64,000 bases of DNA from NCBI RefSeq assembly GCF_013377255.1, contig NZ_CP016614.1, positions 618,001 to 682,000 on the forward strand, read 5' to 3'. The position numbers were made by a program, and so were the translations under genes. The number at the start of each line of letters is the position of its first letter. Within the stretch, counting starts at the first letter, position 1. This DNA is from Mannheimia granulomatis (GTDB lineage Bacteria > Pseudomonadota > Gammaproteobacteria > Enterobacterales > Pasteurellaceae). Shown here one piece after another: positions 16,462 to 25,398 of the stretch. The notes beneath the pieces are model-generated. The model made no database searches. It saw only the letters and a list, made by a program, of their open reading frames with translations, and was not told the DNA's origin.

Positions 16462-17427
16462 TTAGGATAATTTTCGCTGTTCTGTCAATAAAATCCAAAT
16501 CAAAAACGGTGCGCCGAGCAAGGCAGTGAGCGTGCCGATGTAGATATTAGAGAAAAACGGCACAAATTGCACCACAAGATCGGCGGTTAGCAACAGCAAT
16601 GCCCCAATCAATGCATTCGGCAGATAGAGTTGCGACGGCGGCTTTTTCAACCAAAGTCGGGCAAGGTGTGGGGCGATTAAGCCGATAAAACCAATGGTGC
16701 CGGTTTGTGGAATAGTTGCCCCGAGCAGTAATGCCACGCCAAGACTGACGAGAAAAGAGCTACGCGGCAAGTTCACGCCCATTGTCGCGGCGGTCTCTTC
16801 GCCGAAGGTCAGCACATCAAGGTAGCGTCGGGTGGCATAAAGGCAAGCGATGCCCAGTGCGAGAAACGGCAGCGACATCAGCACCGAATCTAATCTTGCC
16901 CAAACCAGCGAGCCTTGTAGCCAGCGGTAAAGCTCCGCCAATGCCCACGGGCTTTCGGCATTGGAAAGCAGGAGCGTAATCGCTGAGCCGAGCAGCAAAT
17001 TCACCGCCACACCGCTTAAAATCATCATCGTGGTGCCATGATTTTTGGCAATAAACCAGACCAACAAAAAGCTCGCCAACGCCCCCGTCATTCCACCCAA
17101 CAACAGCCAGCCAAACGGCACGGAAAGGTAATAGAGCATAAACACACTCGCCGCCGTCGCTCCCGCACTACTACCGAGCAAGCCGGGGCTTGCCAGCGGG
17201 TTTTGGAATACACCCTGCATCGCATTACCTGCCAACGCCAAACTCGCCCCTGTCAGCACCGCAAGAGCAATGCGCGGCAAGCGGATTTCAAGCAACACCA
17301 AAGATCGCATATCGGTTAGCACACCTTCGCTGTTTTTGAGCGAAGCAAAGTCGCTGAGTTGGTAGTTGGCGGCGAAGGCACAAATCAGCACCAATAGCCC
17401 TAGCAGAAAGACATTCAGTTTATTCAT
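16462..17427 (-). CDS. btuC: FecCD-family ABC permease, vitamin B12/metallophore type
   Basis: A 321-residue polytopic permease of the BtuC/FecCD group, with about ten membrane segments. Family motifs are LEIRLPRIALAVLTGASLALAG near residue 46, MQGVFQNPLASPGLLG near 69, and the ATPase-contacting GLIAPHLARLW near 248. It pairs with the ATPase encoded 81 bases downstream. The binding-protein and receptor genes of the same system lie upstream but are separated from it by a toxin-antitoxin pair on the other strand. Confidence 0.8.
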   Translation of the reverse strand: MNKLNVFLLGLLVLICAFAANYQLSDFASLKNSEGVLTDMRSLVLLEIRLPRIALAVLTGASLALAGNAMQGVFQNPLASPGLLGSSAGATAASVFMLYYLSVPFGWLLLGGMTGALASFLLVWFIAKNHGTTMMILSGVAVNLLLGSAITLLLSNAESPWALAELYRWLQGSLVWARLDSVLMSLPFLALGIACLYATRRYLDVLTFGEETAATMGVNLPRSSFLVSLGVALLLGATIPQTGTIGFIGLIAPHLARLWLKKPPSQLYLPNALIGALLLLTADLVVQFVPFFSNIYIGTLTALLGAPFLIWILLTEQRKLS

Positions 17428-17607
17428 TTTCCTCTCTCATCTAAAAACATGCAAATTATAGCATAGCCATAAAGTCAAGCTGGAAAATCTGTTTTTGCGA
17501 TCACAGTCGAGAAAATCGGTTTTGCTCAGTGCCCTGCTTTGCCGCGTTTGTTATATTCCTACAACAGCATTATTTTTGTATTTAAAACCTTACAAATTGG
17601 GGGTAGA

Positions 17608-17946
17608 ATGTACGTCATCAAACAGACTGATATTTTTAAGCAATGGCTAAAAGTGCTTAAAGATCCTATCGCTCGGATTATGATCACAAAACGGATTGAG
17701 CGAGCTAAACAAGGTAATCTTGGCGACCACAAAATGCTTGGTGGCGGTATATCCGAACTGCGGATTGACAGTGGCAAAGGTTATCGTATTTATTATACGC
17801 AAATAGATACCACCATTTATTTTCTATTAAATGGCGGAGATAAAAGCTCACAACAAAATGATATTACCAAAGCAAGGACACTTTTAGACGAAATGAAGAA
17901 GTATAGAGGAGAAAACTATGAGTCACTTTCCACTCGAAATGGTTGA
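17608..17946 (+). CDS. RelE/ParE-superfamily toxin (addiction-module killer protein)
   Basis: A 112-residue small basic protein of the RelE/ParE/HigB fold, in the branch annotated as addiction-module killer protein. It has FKQWLKVLKDPIARIMITKRIERAKQGNLGDHKML, the core SELRIDSGKGYRIYYTQ and the C-terminal strand FLLNGGDKSSQQNDITKA. Such toxins usually cleave ribosome-bound mRNA. I use the ATG at 17608 because GGGGGTAG precedes it; an upstream ATG at 17539 lacks that. The toxin gene comes first and overlaps the antitoxin gene by 29 bases. Confidence 0.87.
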   Translation: MYVIKQTDIFKQWLKVLKDPIARIMITKRIERAKQGNLGDHKMLGGGISELRIDSGKGYRIYYTQIDTTIYFLLNGGDKSSQQNDITKARTLLDEMKKYRGENYESLSTRNG

Positions 17947-18226
17947 AAAATACGGCATCACGGAATTCGATGCCGCAGAATATCTCACCAATGACGAGCT
18001 TATCGCACTTTACCTTGCCGAAACCTTGAAAGACGGCACAGACGAGGAGTTTATTCAAGCCTTGAATACGGTAGCACGCGCTAAAGGGATGAATGAGTTG
18101 GCAAAAAAAGCGGGGATTGGGCGTGAAAGTTTGTATCAAAGCCTTTCCAGCAGCAAGCCCCGTTTTGAGACGATCCGCAAGATTATTCACGCATTGAATT
18201 TGGAATTGTCGGTCGTTAAGGCGTAG
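17918..18226 (+). CDS. Helix-turn-helix antitoxin of the RelE-type pair
   Basis: A 102-residue antitoxin of the putative addiction-module antidote family. The N-terminal part EFDAAEYLTNDELIALYLAETL binds toxin in related pairs, and the C-terminal half MNELAKKAGIGRESLYQSLS is a Cro/HigA-type HTH that would repress the shared promoter. The start has GAGGAGAAAACT before it. Its 3' end overlaps the convergent btuF-like gene by 11 bases. Confidence 0.87.
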   Translation: MSHFPLEMVEKYGITEFDAAEYLTNDELIALYLAETLKDGTDEEFIQALNTVARAKGMNELAKKAGIGRESLYQSLSSSKPRFETIRKIIHALNLELSVVKA

Positions 18227-19013
18227 AAGTACGATGAAATTGTTGTTCAATCAACTCTGCCCCCTGCCACACACCGTGGTCGAAGCAGTAGGTGTATTTC
18301 ATCGGAAGTGATACAAGCGGTCGGCTTTTGAAGATTTTTTGCAAAATCGGGTGGTGAAGCCACTCGGCTTGGGCGTTGTAGCTTTTATTGTCGGTGAGTT
18401 GAATGAGCTGGTGCGGTTGGCTTTGAATTAGCTTTTCCAAGGAAAAATTCCGTTCTGGAAGTGGAATTTTGACCGGCTCTAACCCGAGCAGCGCCAGCAA
18501 AGTTTGGTATTGTGGCTGGTGCATATCCGCCACCCCTGTTTCGGAGAGAATCACGGTTTCGGCAAGCGGTCGTTTTTCGGGAATTTTTTGCAAACGCAGT
18601 TTTGCGACTAAGGCTTCCGCTTTAGCTTGATTTTGGGTTAGTTCGCCAAGCTGTAAAATCAGAGCAAACAGCTCTTCTGCCGTTTTCGGGTTATCGTTAA
18701 GTGGCACAACCTTAAAACCGAATTCGCTCAAACGCCGAGCAAGCTCAGGGTAGAACAGCGTATTGACGAGAATGGTTTTATCCGCATAGGGCAATAATGC
18801 CGGCAGTTCGGGCTTGAGGCGCGGTTTGTCTAAATTCAGCTTATCCAACATCATTTTCGGGTTATTGGAATAGATGGATTGTGCCGCAATTTGCTGCGGT
18901 TCGGCAAGTTCCAGCAGCAGGCGGTCGCTACACAAATTGAGCGAGATAAATTGCTCGGCTTGTGCGGTGGCGGTAAGAAAAAGTGCGGTCAGAATTTTGG
19001 CTGTTTTTTGCAT
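18216..19013 (-). CDS. btuF: Periplasmic substrate-binding protein, BtuF-like
   Basis: A 265-residue class III binding protein with a signal peptide (about 19 residues, ATAQAEQ). It opens ISLNLCSDRLLLELAEPQQIAA, the typical start of cobalamin/metallophore binding proteins, and has two lobes linked by a long helix around residues 120-145. It follows the receptor gene by 52 bases. Its stop lies inside the antitoxin gene on the other strand, so its last codons may have been set by that insertion. E. coli BtuF has a similar length (266). Substrate is inferred. Confidence 0.72.
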   Translation of the reverse strand: MQKTAKILTALFLTATAQAEQFISLNLCSDRLLLELAEPQQIAAQSIYSNNPKMMLDKLNLDKPRLKPELPALLPYADKTILVNTLFYPELARRLSEFGFKVVPLNDNPKTAEELFALILQLGELTQNQAKAEALVAKLRLQKIPEKRPLAETVILSETGVADMHQPQYQTLLALLGLEPVKIPLPERNFSLEKLIQSQPHQLIQLTDNKSYNAQAEWLHHPILQKIFKSRPLVSLPMKYTYCFDHGVWQGAELIEQQFHRTSTP

Positions 19014-19036
19014 AGATATTGGGAATGCCCAAAGTA

Positions 19037-19057
19037 GGGGCGGGTTTTAACCCGCCC
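19037..19057. repeat. Palindromic GGGCGGGTT/AACCCGCCC repeat between btuB and btuF
   Basis: GGGCGGGTT-TT-AACCCGCCC is a 9-bp perfect stem in a 52-bp spacer, preceded by GTAG. It matches the copies at 16389 and 37935. It may act as a terminator-like or mRNA-stabilising hairpin between receptor and binding-protein genes. Confidence 0.75.
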
Positions 19058-19065
19058 GTTTTTAG

Positions 19066-21003
19066 TTAGAATGAACCTTTTAATCCAACATAGACATTAC
19101 GCTCTGGCTGACCATAGCCGAGAGTTTGCTCATATTTTTTATTGAATAGGTTATTCAAATTTGCATAAATATTCAGATTTTGGCTTAGTTGGTAGTTTAC
19201 GCCGACATTTACCACTGTGTAAGCAGGTAGCTTAACGCGAGAGGCGGCGTAAGTTACTTCATCAAAATAAGTATCTACACGTTTACCCACATAAGATAAG
19301 CTTACGTTAGAACCTAATTTTTCGCTGATTTGATAGGCTAGACCAAAGTTAGCTGTGTGTTTCGGGCGGCGAATGACTTCAACTCCTTGATTGTCTTTTA
19401 CTCTAGTAAAAGTATAATTAGCAAAGCTGCTTAGGTTGTCGGTAATTTTGCTGTTATAAGCTGCTTCCGCCCCCTTGATTTTGGTTGTGCCATCAAGATT
19501 TGTAGCTTGTGAAACACAGACATTTACTACACAGCTTACAGTTCGGCTGCTGATAAAATTACTCACATTGCGGGCGAAATAGGTTAAATCAAAGCTATGA
19601 CGTTTATCTGAACTTTCGATTAAAACACCGGCATCGCCACCTTTGCTTTTCTCCGCTTTTAAGTTTGGATTTGCCACATATTTACCGTTCCAACCGTAGT
19701 ATTCAGTCATTGTTGGGTTTTGAATTGCTGTACCAAAACTTGCGTGTAAGCGGAAATTCGGAGATAGGCGATAAGCTCCTGCAATTCGACCGGTAAAAGC
19801 ATTTTCATATTGAGAGCTGTCAATATAACGTCCACTTAGGCTAAGACTGTGATCGTCTTCACTAAATAAGCGATATTCAGTTGCCACACTTTTCTCTTTT
19901 AAACCTTTTTCTTCACTGTATGAAGATGAGTCATAGTATGATTTTTGGTAATCTGCTAATACACTAACGGCTTGAGTAATATCACCTTCACGGTCAAAAT
20001 TGATGTCTAATTGATAGTTACCGTTGAATTTTTTCGCATCGTAGCTACCGGCATAAGAGCTGAATGTATCGCTGTCTGTTTTTAAGTGGCTGATACTGAA
20101 TTTTTGTTTGATAAGTTCTTGAGCCGTGCCTAAATAACTGCTGAGTTTAAACAGTGTTTCACGTGTGCGAGTATAATCATCGAAGGATTTTTCTTCTGCA
20201 AGGCTGTTATCAAAATGCGCATTTTGTGAACTATGTGAGCTTAAAAGCTCTACGCCTTTTTTGCCGTCATCATAGCCAAAGCGTAATGAGGCATTATCAC
20301 GATGGAATTTATCTCGCTCAGTGGCACCACCAGTTTTAATTTTTGTTCTGTTTTCAGCGGTATAGTGGAAAGTATTGGTACTATAGGCTGAAATACCATG
20401 AGCGCGGTGGCTATCACCGTGTAAAGCGTAGTAGAAGCCATTTTGGTAGCCCGAAATTGTTGCTGATGCATCATAAGTACCTTGTGAGCCCGTACCTAAA
20501 TCAAAATCTATATTGAATGGTTTATCTTTATATAAGCCGCTTTTAGTGGTGATGTAAATTACACCGCCCATTGCATCACTTCCCCATAAAGCGGATTGTT
20601 CACCACGTAAAACTTCAATACGTTCTATATTACTTAAGCTTAAGCCACCAAAATCAAAACCATAGCCTGTGACAGGATTGACTTTCACTCCATCAATGAT
20701 GACAGAAGCATGGTTAGCATCGGCACCACGCAATAATACGTTTGTTAATGTACCGCGTCCGCCACTGGCTGTAAGAGTCACCCCCGCTACCGTTTTCAAC
20801 ACATCACTCACATAAGTGGCATTGCGTGCGGCGAAATCTTTTTCGGTTAACACTGTGACACTGGAAGCGGTTTTATCTTGATTGATTGGGGTAGCATAAG
20901 CAGAGTAGACCTTCACTTCGTCTAGTTGAGTTGTCTTTGTTTGAGTAAAAGCAAGGTTTGGCAACACGGCAAGTAGTGTTACTGTGATTAAATTTTTGTT
21001 CAT
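19066..21003 (-). CDS. btuB: TonB-dependent outer-membrane receptor, BtuB-like
   Basis: A 645-residue receptor with a signal peptide, a probable TonB-box region (LDEVKVYSA), a plug domain (VSDVLKTVAGVTL, LLRGADANHASVIIDGVKVN, RIEVLRGEQSALWGSDAMGGVIYITTKSG) and a 22-strand-type barrel ending in YVGLKGSF with terminal Phe. The plug resembles E. coli BtuB, and the ABC genes downstream fit cobalamin-type uptake. I see no cobalamin riboswitch in the 206-bp upstream region, so regulation differs or the substrate is another chelate. metF is divergent from it. Confidence 0.75.
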   Translation of the reverse strand: MNKNLITVTLLAVLPNLAFTQTKTTQLDEVKVYSAYATPINQDKTASSVTVLTEKDFAARNATYVSDVLKTVAGVTLTASGGRGTLTNVLLRGADANHASVIIDGVKVNPVTGYGFDFGGLSLSNIERIEVLRGEQSALWGSDAMGGVIYITTKSGLYKDKPFNIDFDLGTGSQGTYDASATISGYQNGFYYALHGDSHRAHGISAYSTNTFHYTAENRTKIKTGGATERDKFHRDNASLRFGYDDGKKGVELLSSHSSQNAHFDNSLAEEKSFDDYTRTRETLFKLSSYLGTAQELIKQKFSISHLKTDSDTFSSYAGSYDAKKFNGNYQLDINFDREGDITQAVSVLADYQKSYYDSSSYSEEKGLKEKSVATEYRLFSEDDHSLSLSGRYIDSSQYENAFTGRIAGAYRLSPNFRLHASFGTAIQNPTMTEYYGWNGKYVANPNLKAEKSKGGDAGVLIESSDKRHSFDLTYFARNVSNFISSRTVSCVVNVCVSQATNLDGTTKIKGAEAAYNSKITDNLSSFANYTFTRVKDNQGVEVIRRPKHTANFGLAYQISEKLGSNVSLSYVGKRVDTYFDEVTYAASRVKLPAYTVVNVGVNYQLSQNLNIYANLNNLFNKKYEQTLGYGQPERNVYVGLKGSF

Positions 21004-21209
21004 TTTTAAGTTCCTTAGTGTAATTTGTGGGCATTATACAATAATAAAATCAATATAAAAATCGAGAGTTTATGAAAATTTTTAATAATTAACTTAAAAT
21101 AATAACATCACTAAAAAGCTTGGGAGTTGTTGTTTTTTTAATTTTGTTTGTTATAGAATCCAACTAATCTTTTTATAGGAATATTAATAAATAACATGGA
21201 GCTTGGCTT

Positions 21210-22088
21210 ATGAATTATGCAACACAAATCGATGCATTAAATCAACATATTGCAGATATTAATCATAAAATTAATATCTCTTTTGAGTTTTTTCCGCCTA
21301 AAAATGAAAAGATGGAAACGATGCTTTGGGAGTCAATCGATAGATTAAGTCGATTAAATCCGAAGTTTGTTTCAGTAACTTATGGTGCTAATTCAGGCGA
21401 GCGTGATAGGACCCATAGTATTGTAAAATCAATTCAAGATAAAACAGGGATTATTTCCGCTCCACATTTAACGGGGATTGATGCCAGCCCGGAAGAATTA
21501 AAAGTCATTGCTAAAGATTATTGGGATAGCGGTATTCGCCGTATTGTGGCTTTGCGTGGTGATGTGCCGCAAGGTTACAACAAAGAACTATTTTACGCGT
21601 CTGATTTAGTGGCATTATTAAAATCGGTGGCGGATTTTGATATTTCCGTAGCGGCTTATCCGGAAGTTCACCCTGAAGCAAAATCGGCACAGGCTGATTT
21701 ATTGAATTTAAAACGTAAAATTGATGCGGGTGCAAACCATGTCATTACGCAATTTTTCTTTGATGTAGAGAGTTATTTACGTTTCCGTGATCGTTGCGCT
21801 TCTATTGGGATTGATTGTGAAATTGTGCCGGGAATTTTGCCGGTAACGAATTTTAAACAATTACAAAAAATGGCTAAGGTTACCAATGTGAAAATTCCAA
21901 GTTGGATGGGGAAAATGTATGAGGGGTTGGATGATGATCAAACCACCCGTAATTTAGTGGCAGCAAGTATTGCAATGGATATGGTGAAAGTGTTGTCTCG
22001 TGAAGGGGTGGACGATTTCCATTTCTACACTTTAAATCGTAGTGAGTTAACTTATGCCATTTGCCACACCTTAGGCGTTCGCCCTTAG
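21210..22088 (+). CDS. metF: 5,10-methylenetetrahydrofolate reductase
   Basis: MetF reduces 5,10-methylene-THF to 5-methyl-THF, the methyl donor for methionine synthesis. The 292-residue protein has the FAD-enzyme signatures ISFEFFPPKNEKME near residue 23, SVTYGANSGERDRTH near 57, IVALRGDVPQGY near 109 and VITQFFFDVESYLRF near 177. The divergent neighbour is the BtuB-like receptor; B12 is the cofactor of methionine synthase MetH, which gives a loose functional link. An intrinsic terminator follows. Confidence 0.97.
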   Translation: MNYATQIDALNQHIADINHKINISFEFFPPKNEKMETMLWESIDRLSRLNPKFVSVTYGANSGERDRTHSIVKSIQDKTGIISAPHLTGIDASPEELKVIAKDYWDSGIRRIVALRGDVPQGYNKELFYASDLVALLKSVADFDISVAAYPEVHPEAKSAQADLLNLKRKIDAGANHVITQFFFDVESYLRFRDRCASIGIDCEIVPGILPVTNFKQLQKMAKVTNVKIPSWMGKMYEGLDDDQTTRNLVAASIAMDMVKVLSREGVDDFHFYTLNRSELTYAICHTLGVRP

Positions 22089-22108
22089 TCGATATCATTT
22101 TAAAAGAA

Positions 22109-22140
22109 GGAGGTATGGTTTTAGCTAACCATACCTCTTT
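22109..22140 (+). terminator. metF terminator
   Basis: AGGTATGGTT (22111-22120) pairs perfectly with AACCATACCT (22127-22136), extended by one more pair and a wobble, and is followed by a short T-run. It lies between convergent metF and galE. Confidence 0.75.
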
Positions 22141-22168
22141 ACATTATGCGTTAAGATGAAGAGTTTTA

Positions 22169-23185
22169 TCAGCCCTTATAACCATTTGGGTTATTTTTTT
22201 GCCAATTCCAAGTTTCTTTCATCATTTGTTCCAAGCCACGTTCGGTTTTCCAACCCAGCTCAGTAAGGGCTTTTTGTGGGGCGGAGTAACACACGGCAAT
22301 ATCGCCTGGGCGGCGATCGACAATTTTATATGGAATAGTGATGCCATTCGCTTTTTCAAAGGCTTTTACCATATCCAATACCGAATAACCTGTGCCTGTG
22401 CCTAAATTATAAATATGCAAGCCGGCATCATTTTGGTGTTTATCTAAGGCTTTTAAATGACCTAATGCTAAATCGACCACGTGGATATAATCACGTACGC
22501 CGGTGCCGTCGTGGGTATCGTAATCACCACCAAAGACAGAAAGCTGTGGCAATTTACCTACAGCTACTTGGCTGATAAACGGCATTAAATTGTTTGGAAT
22601 ACCGTTTGGATCTTCACCAATCAAGCCGCTTTCATGAGCCCCCACCGGGTTGAAGTAGCGTAAAATTACCGCACTTAATTGTGGGAAGGCTTTTACTGTA
22701 TCTTCAAGTATGCGTTCGACCATGTATTTTGAGGTGCCATAAGGGTTGGTTGTACCGCCAACCGGACAAGATTCGACAATCGGAATCACTTGTGGATCGC
22801 CGTAAACAGTTGCAGATGAGCTAAATACAATGGTATTTACATTTGCTTTTAGCATTTCTTCCACTAACACGATAGAACCTGTCACATTATTTTGATAGTA
22901 ACGCAGTGGTTCACGCACGCTTTCGCCTACCGCTTTTAAGCCGGCAAAGTGGATGACTGATTCAATCTGATTTTCAGCAAAAATTTTGCGTAACATTGCA
23001 CGATCTAAAATATCGCCTTGATAGAATTTTACGCTTTTGCCGGTAATTTGTTTTACACGTTCAAGTGAAACCTCAGAGGAGTTAGAAAGATTATCTAACA
23101 CTACAATTTCTCGATTTTCGTTTAACAGTTCAACAACAGTATGTGAACCGATATAGCCTGCACCACCTGTAACTAAAATTGCCAT
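22169..23185 (-). CDS. galE: UDP-glucose 4-epimerase
   Basis: GalE interconverts UDP-glucose and UDP-galactose, providing galactose for lipopolysaccharide or capsule. The 338-residue length equals E. coli GalE. The NAD-binding GGAGYIGSHTVVELL is at the N-terminus, and the catalytic Ser and Tyr-x-x-x-Lys are in SSSATVYG near 122 and YGTSKYMVE near 148. No other gal gene is in the window. It lies 75 bases after ligA on the same strand. Confidence 0.97.
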   Translation of the reverse strand: MAILVTGGAGYIGSHTVVELLNENREIVVLDNLSNSSEVSLERVKQITGKSVKFYQGDILDRAMLRKIFAENQIESVIHFAGLKAVGESVREPLRYYQNNVTGSIVLVEEMLKANVNTIVFSSSATVYGDPQVIPIVESCPVGGTTNPYGTSKYMVERILEDTVKAFPQLSAVILRYFNPVGAHESGLIGEDPNGIPNNLMPFISQVAVGKLPQLSVFGGDYDTHDGTGVRDYIHVVDLALGHLKALDKHQNDAGLHIYNLGTGTGYSVLDMVKAFEKANGITIPYKIVDRRPGDIAVCYSAPQKALTELGWKTERGLEQMMKETWNWQKNNPNGYKG

Positions 23186-23260
23186 ATTCTATTCCTTTGT
23201 AAAATTTTCTGGAAAAACGACCGCTTGCATTTTACTCGCTTTGCGCCGATTTCGCTAATA

Positions 23261-25321
23261 TTAATGAGTTGTGAGTTCAATAAACTCTTGCTCACTTAAA
23301 ATTTGAATGCCTAATTCTTGGGCTTTAGTGAGTTTTGAACCTGCTTTTTCACCCGCAATTAAATAATCGGTTTTACCAGAAACTGAGCCGGAAACTTTGC
23401 AGCCCAGACTTTGCAATAAGGCTTTGGCGTCATCACGGGTTAATTGGGTAAGCGTACCTGTCAAAACAACATTTTTATCTTTCAGTGGGTTATCGGCAAT
23501 TTCCGTTTTCACTACATCTTGCCAATGTACACCTTGAGCGATCAAATCTTCAACCACATCCACATTATGCGGTTCTTGCCAAAAGCTGACAATACGGTTT
23601 GCCACCACTTCGCCCACATCTTGTACCTCTTTTAGTTGTTCGAAAGTCGCTTGGCGGATAGCCTCTAAATTGCCGAAATGGTTAGCTAAATTTAATGCGG
23701 TTGCCTCACCAACTTCACGAATCCCTAAAGAGAACAAGAAGCGAGGAAGAGTGGTGTTTTTCGCTTTTTCAATGCTGTTTAACGCATTTTGAGCAGATTT
23801 CTCGCCCATTCGCTCTAACCGCATTAAGATGGTGTGGTCAAGCTTAAAGAGGTCAGCGGGGGTGTGGATTAACTCACGCTCCATTAATTGTTCAATCAGT
23901 TTTTCTCCCACGCCGTCAATATCCATCGCTTTGCGGGAAACGAAATGTTTTAAGGCCTCTTTACGTTGAGCCCCACAGAATAATCCGCCAGTACAGCGGG
24001 CGACAGCTTCGCCTTCCACACGCACAACAGCTGAATGACAAATAGGACAAGCGGTCGGAAATTCGATTTTTTCTGCATTTTCCGGACGACGTTCTGCCAC
24101 CACACCAATAATTTGTGGAATCACATCCCCGGCACGGCGAATAATTACGGTATCACCAATCACAATGCCCAGGCGTTCAATTTCATCGCCATTATGCAAA
24201 GTAGCGTTACTGACGGTCACCCCTGCTACAAACACAGGCTCTAATTTGGCGACAGGGGTAATGGCTCCGGTACGCCCGACCTGAAATTCCACATCATTAA
24301 GAATGGTCATCTCTTCTTGTGCCGGGAATTTGTAAGCAATTGCCCAACGTGGTGAGCGTGAAATAAAACCAAGTTGTTCTTGCAAGGCAATATCGTTTAC
24401 TTTTAACACGGTACCGTCAATATCATAGCCGAGTTGTGGGCGTTTTGCTTGAATATCGGCGTAATAATTCAATAATTCGCCTTTACCTTTTGCCAAACGA
24501 ATTTCCGAATTTACCGGTAAGCCGATGGATTTTAGCCATTGTAGGCGATCGTAATGAGTAGAGGGTAGCTCATCATCACTCTCATAAACGCCGATACTAT
24601 AAGCATTTAGCACCAAAGGTCGTTGGCTGGTGATTTTCGGATCTAATTGACGTAATGAGCCTGCCGCCGCATTGCGTGGGTTAGCAAAAGTTTTTTCGCC
24701 TTTAGCAAGTGCCTTTTCATTTAAGGTATTGAAGCCTGCTTGCGGCATAAAAACTTCGCCACGTACTTCCAAACGAGCAGGCGGATTTTGCAGATTAAGC
24801 TTTAACGGAATATTGCGAATAGTACGGATATTCGCTGTGATATCCTCACCTGTTGTGCCGTCTCCACGGGTTGCGGCTCGGGTGAGAATGCCGTTTTCAT
24901 ATAAAATGCTCACTGCTAAGCCATCAAGTTTGGGTTCACAGCAAAACTCCAAGTTACCCGGGTTCTCACTAATATAACTTTCCATACGGCGTAAAAAACC
25001 ATCTAATTCTTCACCCGCAAAAGCATTATCTAACGATAACATCGGGATTTCATGTGTGATTTGAGCAAAGCCCGATAGCGGTTTTGCACCTACTCTCTGA
25101 GTTGGGGAATCTGAGGTGATAAGCTCGGGGTGCTGCCATTCGAGATTTTTCAGCTCATTCATTAAACGGTCGTATTCGGCATCCGGCACGGTTGGGTTAT
25201 CCAAAACGTGATATTCGTACTCATATTGACGTAGTTTTTGGCGAAGTTGTTCAACTTGCTCTGATACTTCCGTAGTGGCGTTTTCTTCAAAAGAGAAGGC
25301 GGTTTGATTGGATAAAGACAT
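23261..25321 (-). CDS. ligA: NAD+-dependent DNA ligase
   Basis: LigA seals nicks in replication and repair using NAD+. The 686-residue protein has the adenylation Lys in CEPKLDGLAVS near residue 130, the OB-fold region RRAGDVIPQI near 410, a Cys4 zinc finger (CPICHSAVV with CTGGLFC) near 430-455, helix-hairpin-helix repeats (MDIDGVGEKLIEQL, MERMGEKSAQNAL-like) and a C-terminal BRCT domain (VLTGTLTQLTRDDAKALLQSLG). It follows zipA, as in several gamma-proteobacteria. Confidence 0.98.
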   Translation of the reverse strand: MSLSNQTAFSFEENATTEVSEQVEQLRQKLRQYEYEYHVLDNPTVPDAEYDRLMNELKNLEWQHPELITSDSPTQRVGAKPLSGFAQITHEIPMLSLDNAFAGEELDGFLRRMESYISENPGNLEFCCEPKLDGLAVSILYENGILTRAATRGDGTTGEDITANIRTIRNIPLKLNLQNPPARLEVRGEVFMPQAGFNTLNEKALAKGEKTFANPRNAAAGSLRQLDPKITSQRPLVLNAYSIGVYESDDELPSTHYDRLQWLKSIGLPVNSEIRLAKGKGELLNYYADIQAKRPQLGYDIDGTVLKVNDIALQEQLGFISRSPRWAIAYKFPAQEEMTILNDVEFQVGRTGAITPVAKLEPVFVAGVTVSNATLHNGDEIERLGIVIGDTVIIRRAGDVIPQIIGVVAERRPENAEKIEFPTACPICHSAVVRVEGEAVARCTGGLFCGAQRKEALKHFVSRKAMDIDGVGEKLIEQLMERELIHTPADLFKLDHTILMRLERMGEKSAQNALNSIEKAKNTTLPRFLFSLGIREVGEATALNLANHFGNLEAIRQATFEQLKEVQDVGEVVANRIVSFWQEPHNVDVVEDLIAQGVHWQDVVKTEIADNPLKDKNVVLTGTLTQLTRDDAKALLQSLGCKVSGSVSGKTDYLIAGEKAGSKLTKAQELGIQILSEQEFIELTTH

Positions 25322-25337
25322 TGGTAAAATTCTCTAC

Positions 25338-25364
25338 AAAAAAGACCGCTTGTTACAAGCGGTC
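25338..25364 (-). terminator. USS-palindrome terminator between zipA and ligA
   Basis: GACCGCTTGT-T-ACAAGCGGTC (25344-25364) is a perfect palindrome made from two inverted uptake signals. On the minus strand it is followed by TTTTTT, so it reads as an intrinsic terminator after zipA, although ligA lies downstream. Confidence 0.75.
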
Positions 25365-25398
25365 GGATTTCTAAACTTTTTTGCAACTCGTTTTGTGA

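Noticed and set aside
21004..21209. Cobalamin riboswitch upstream of the BtuB-like receptor
   Set aside because: The 206-bp region is AT-rich and shows no B12-box or conserved GCCACTG-type sequence, and it is short for such an RNA.
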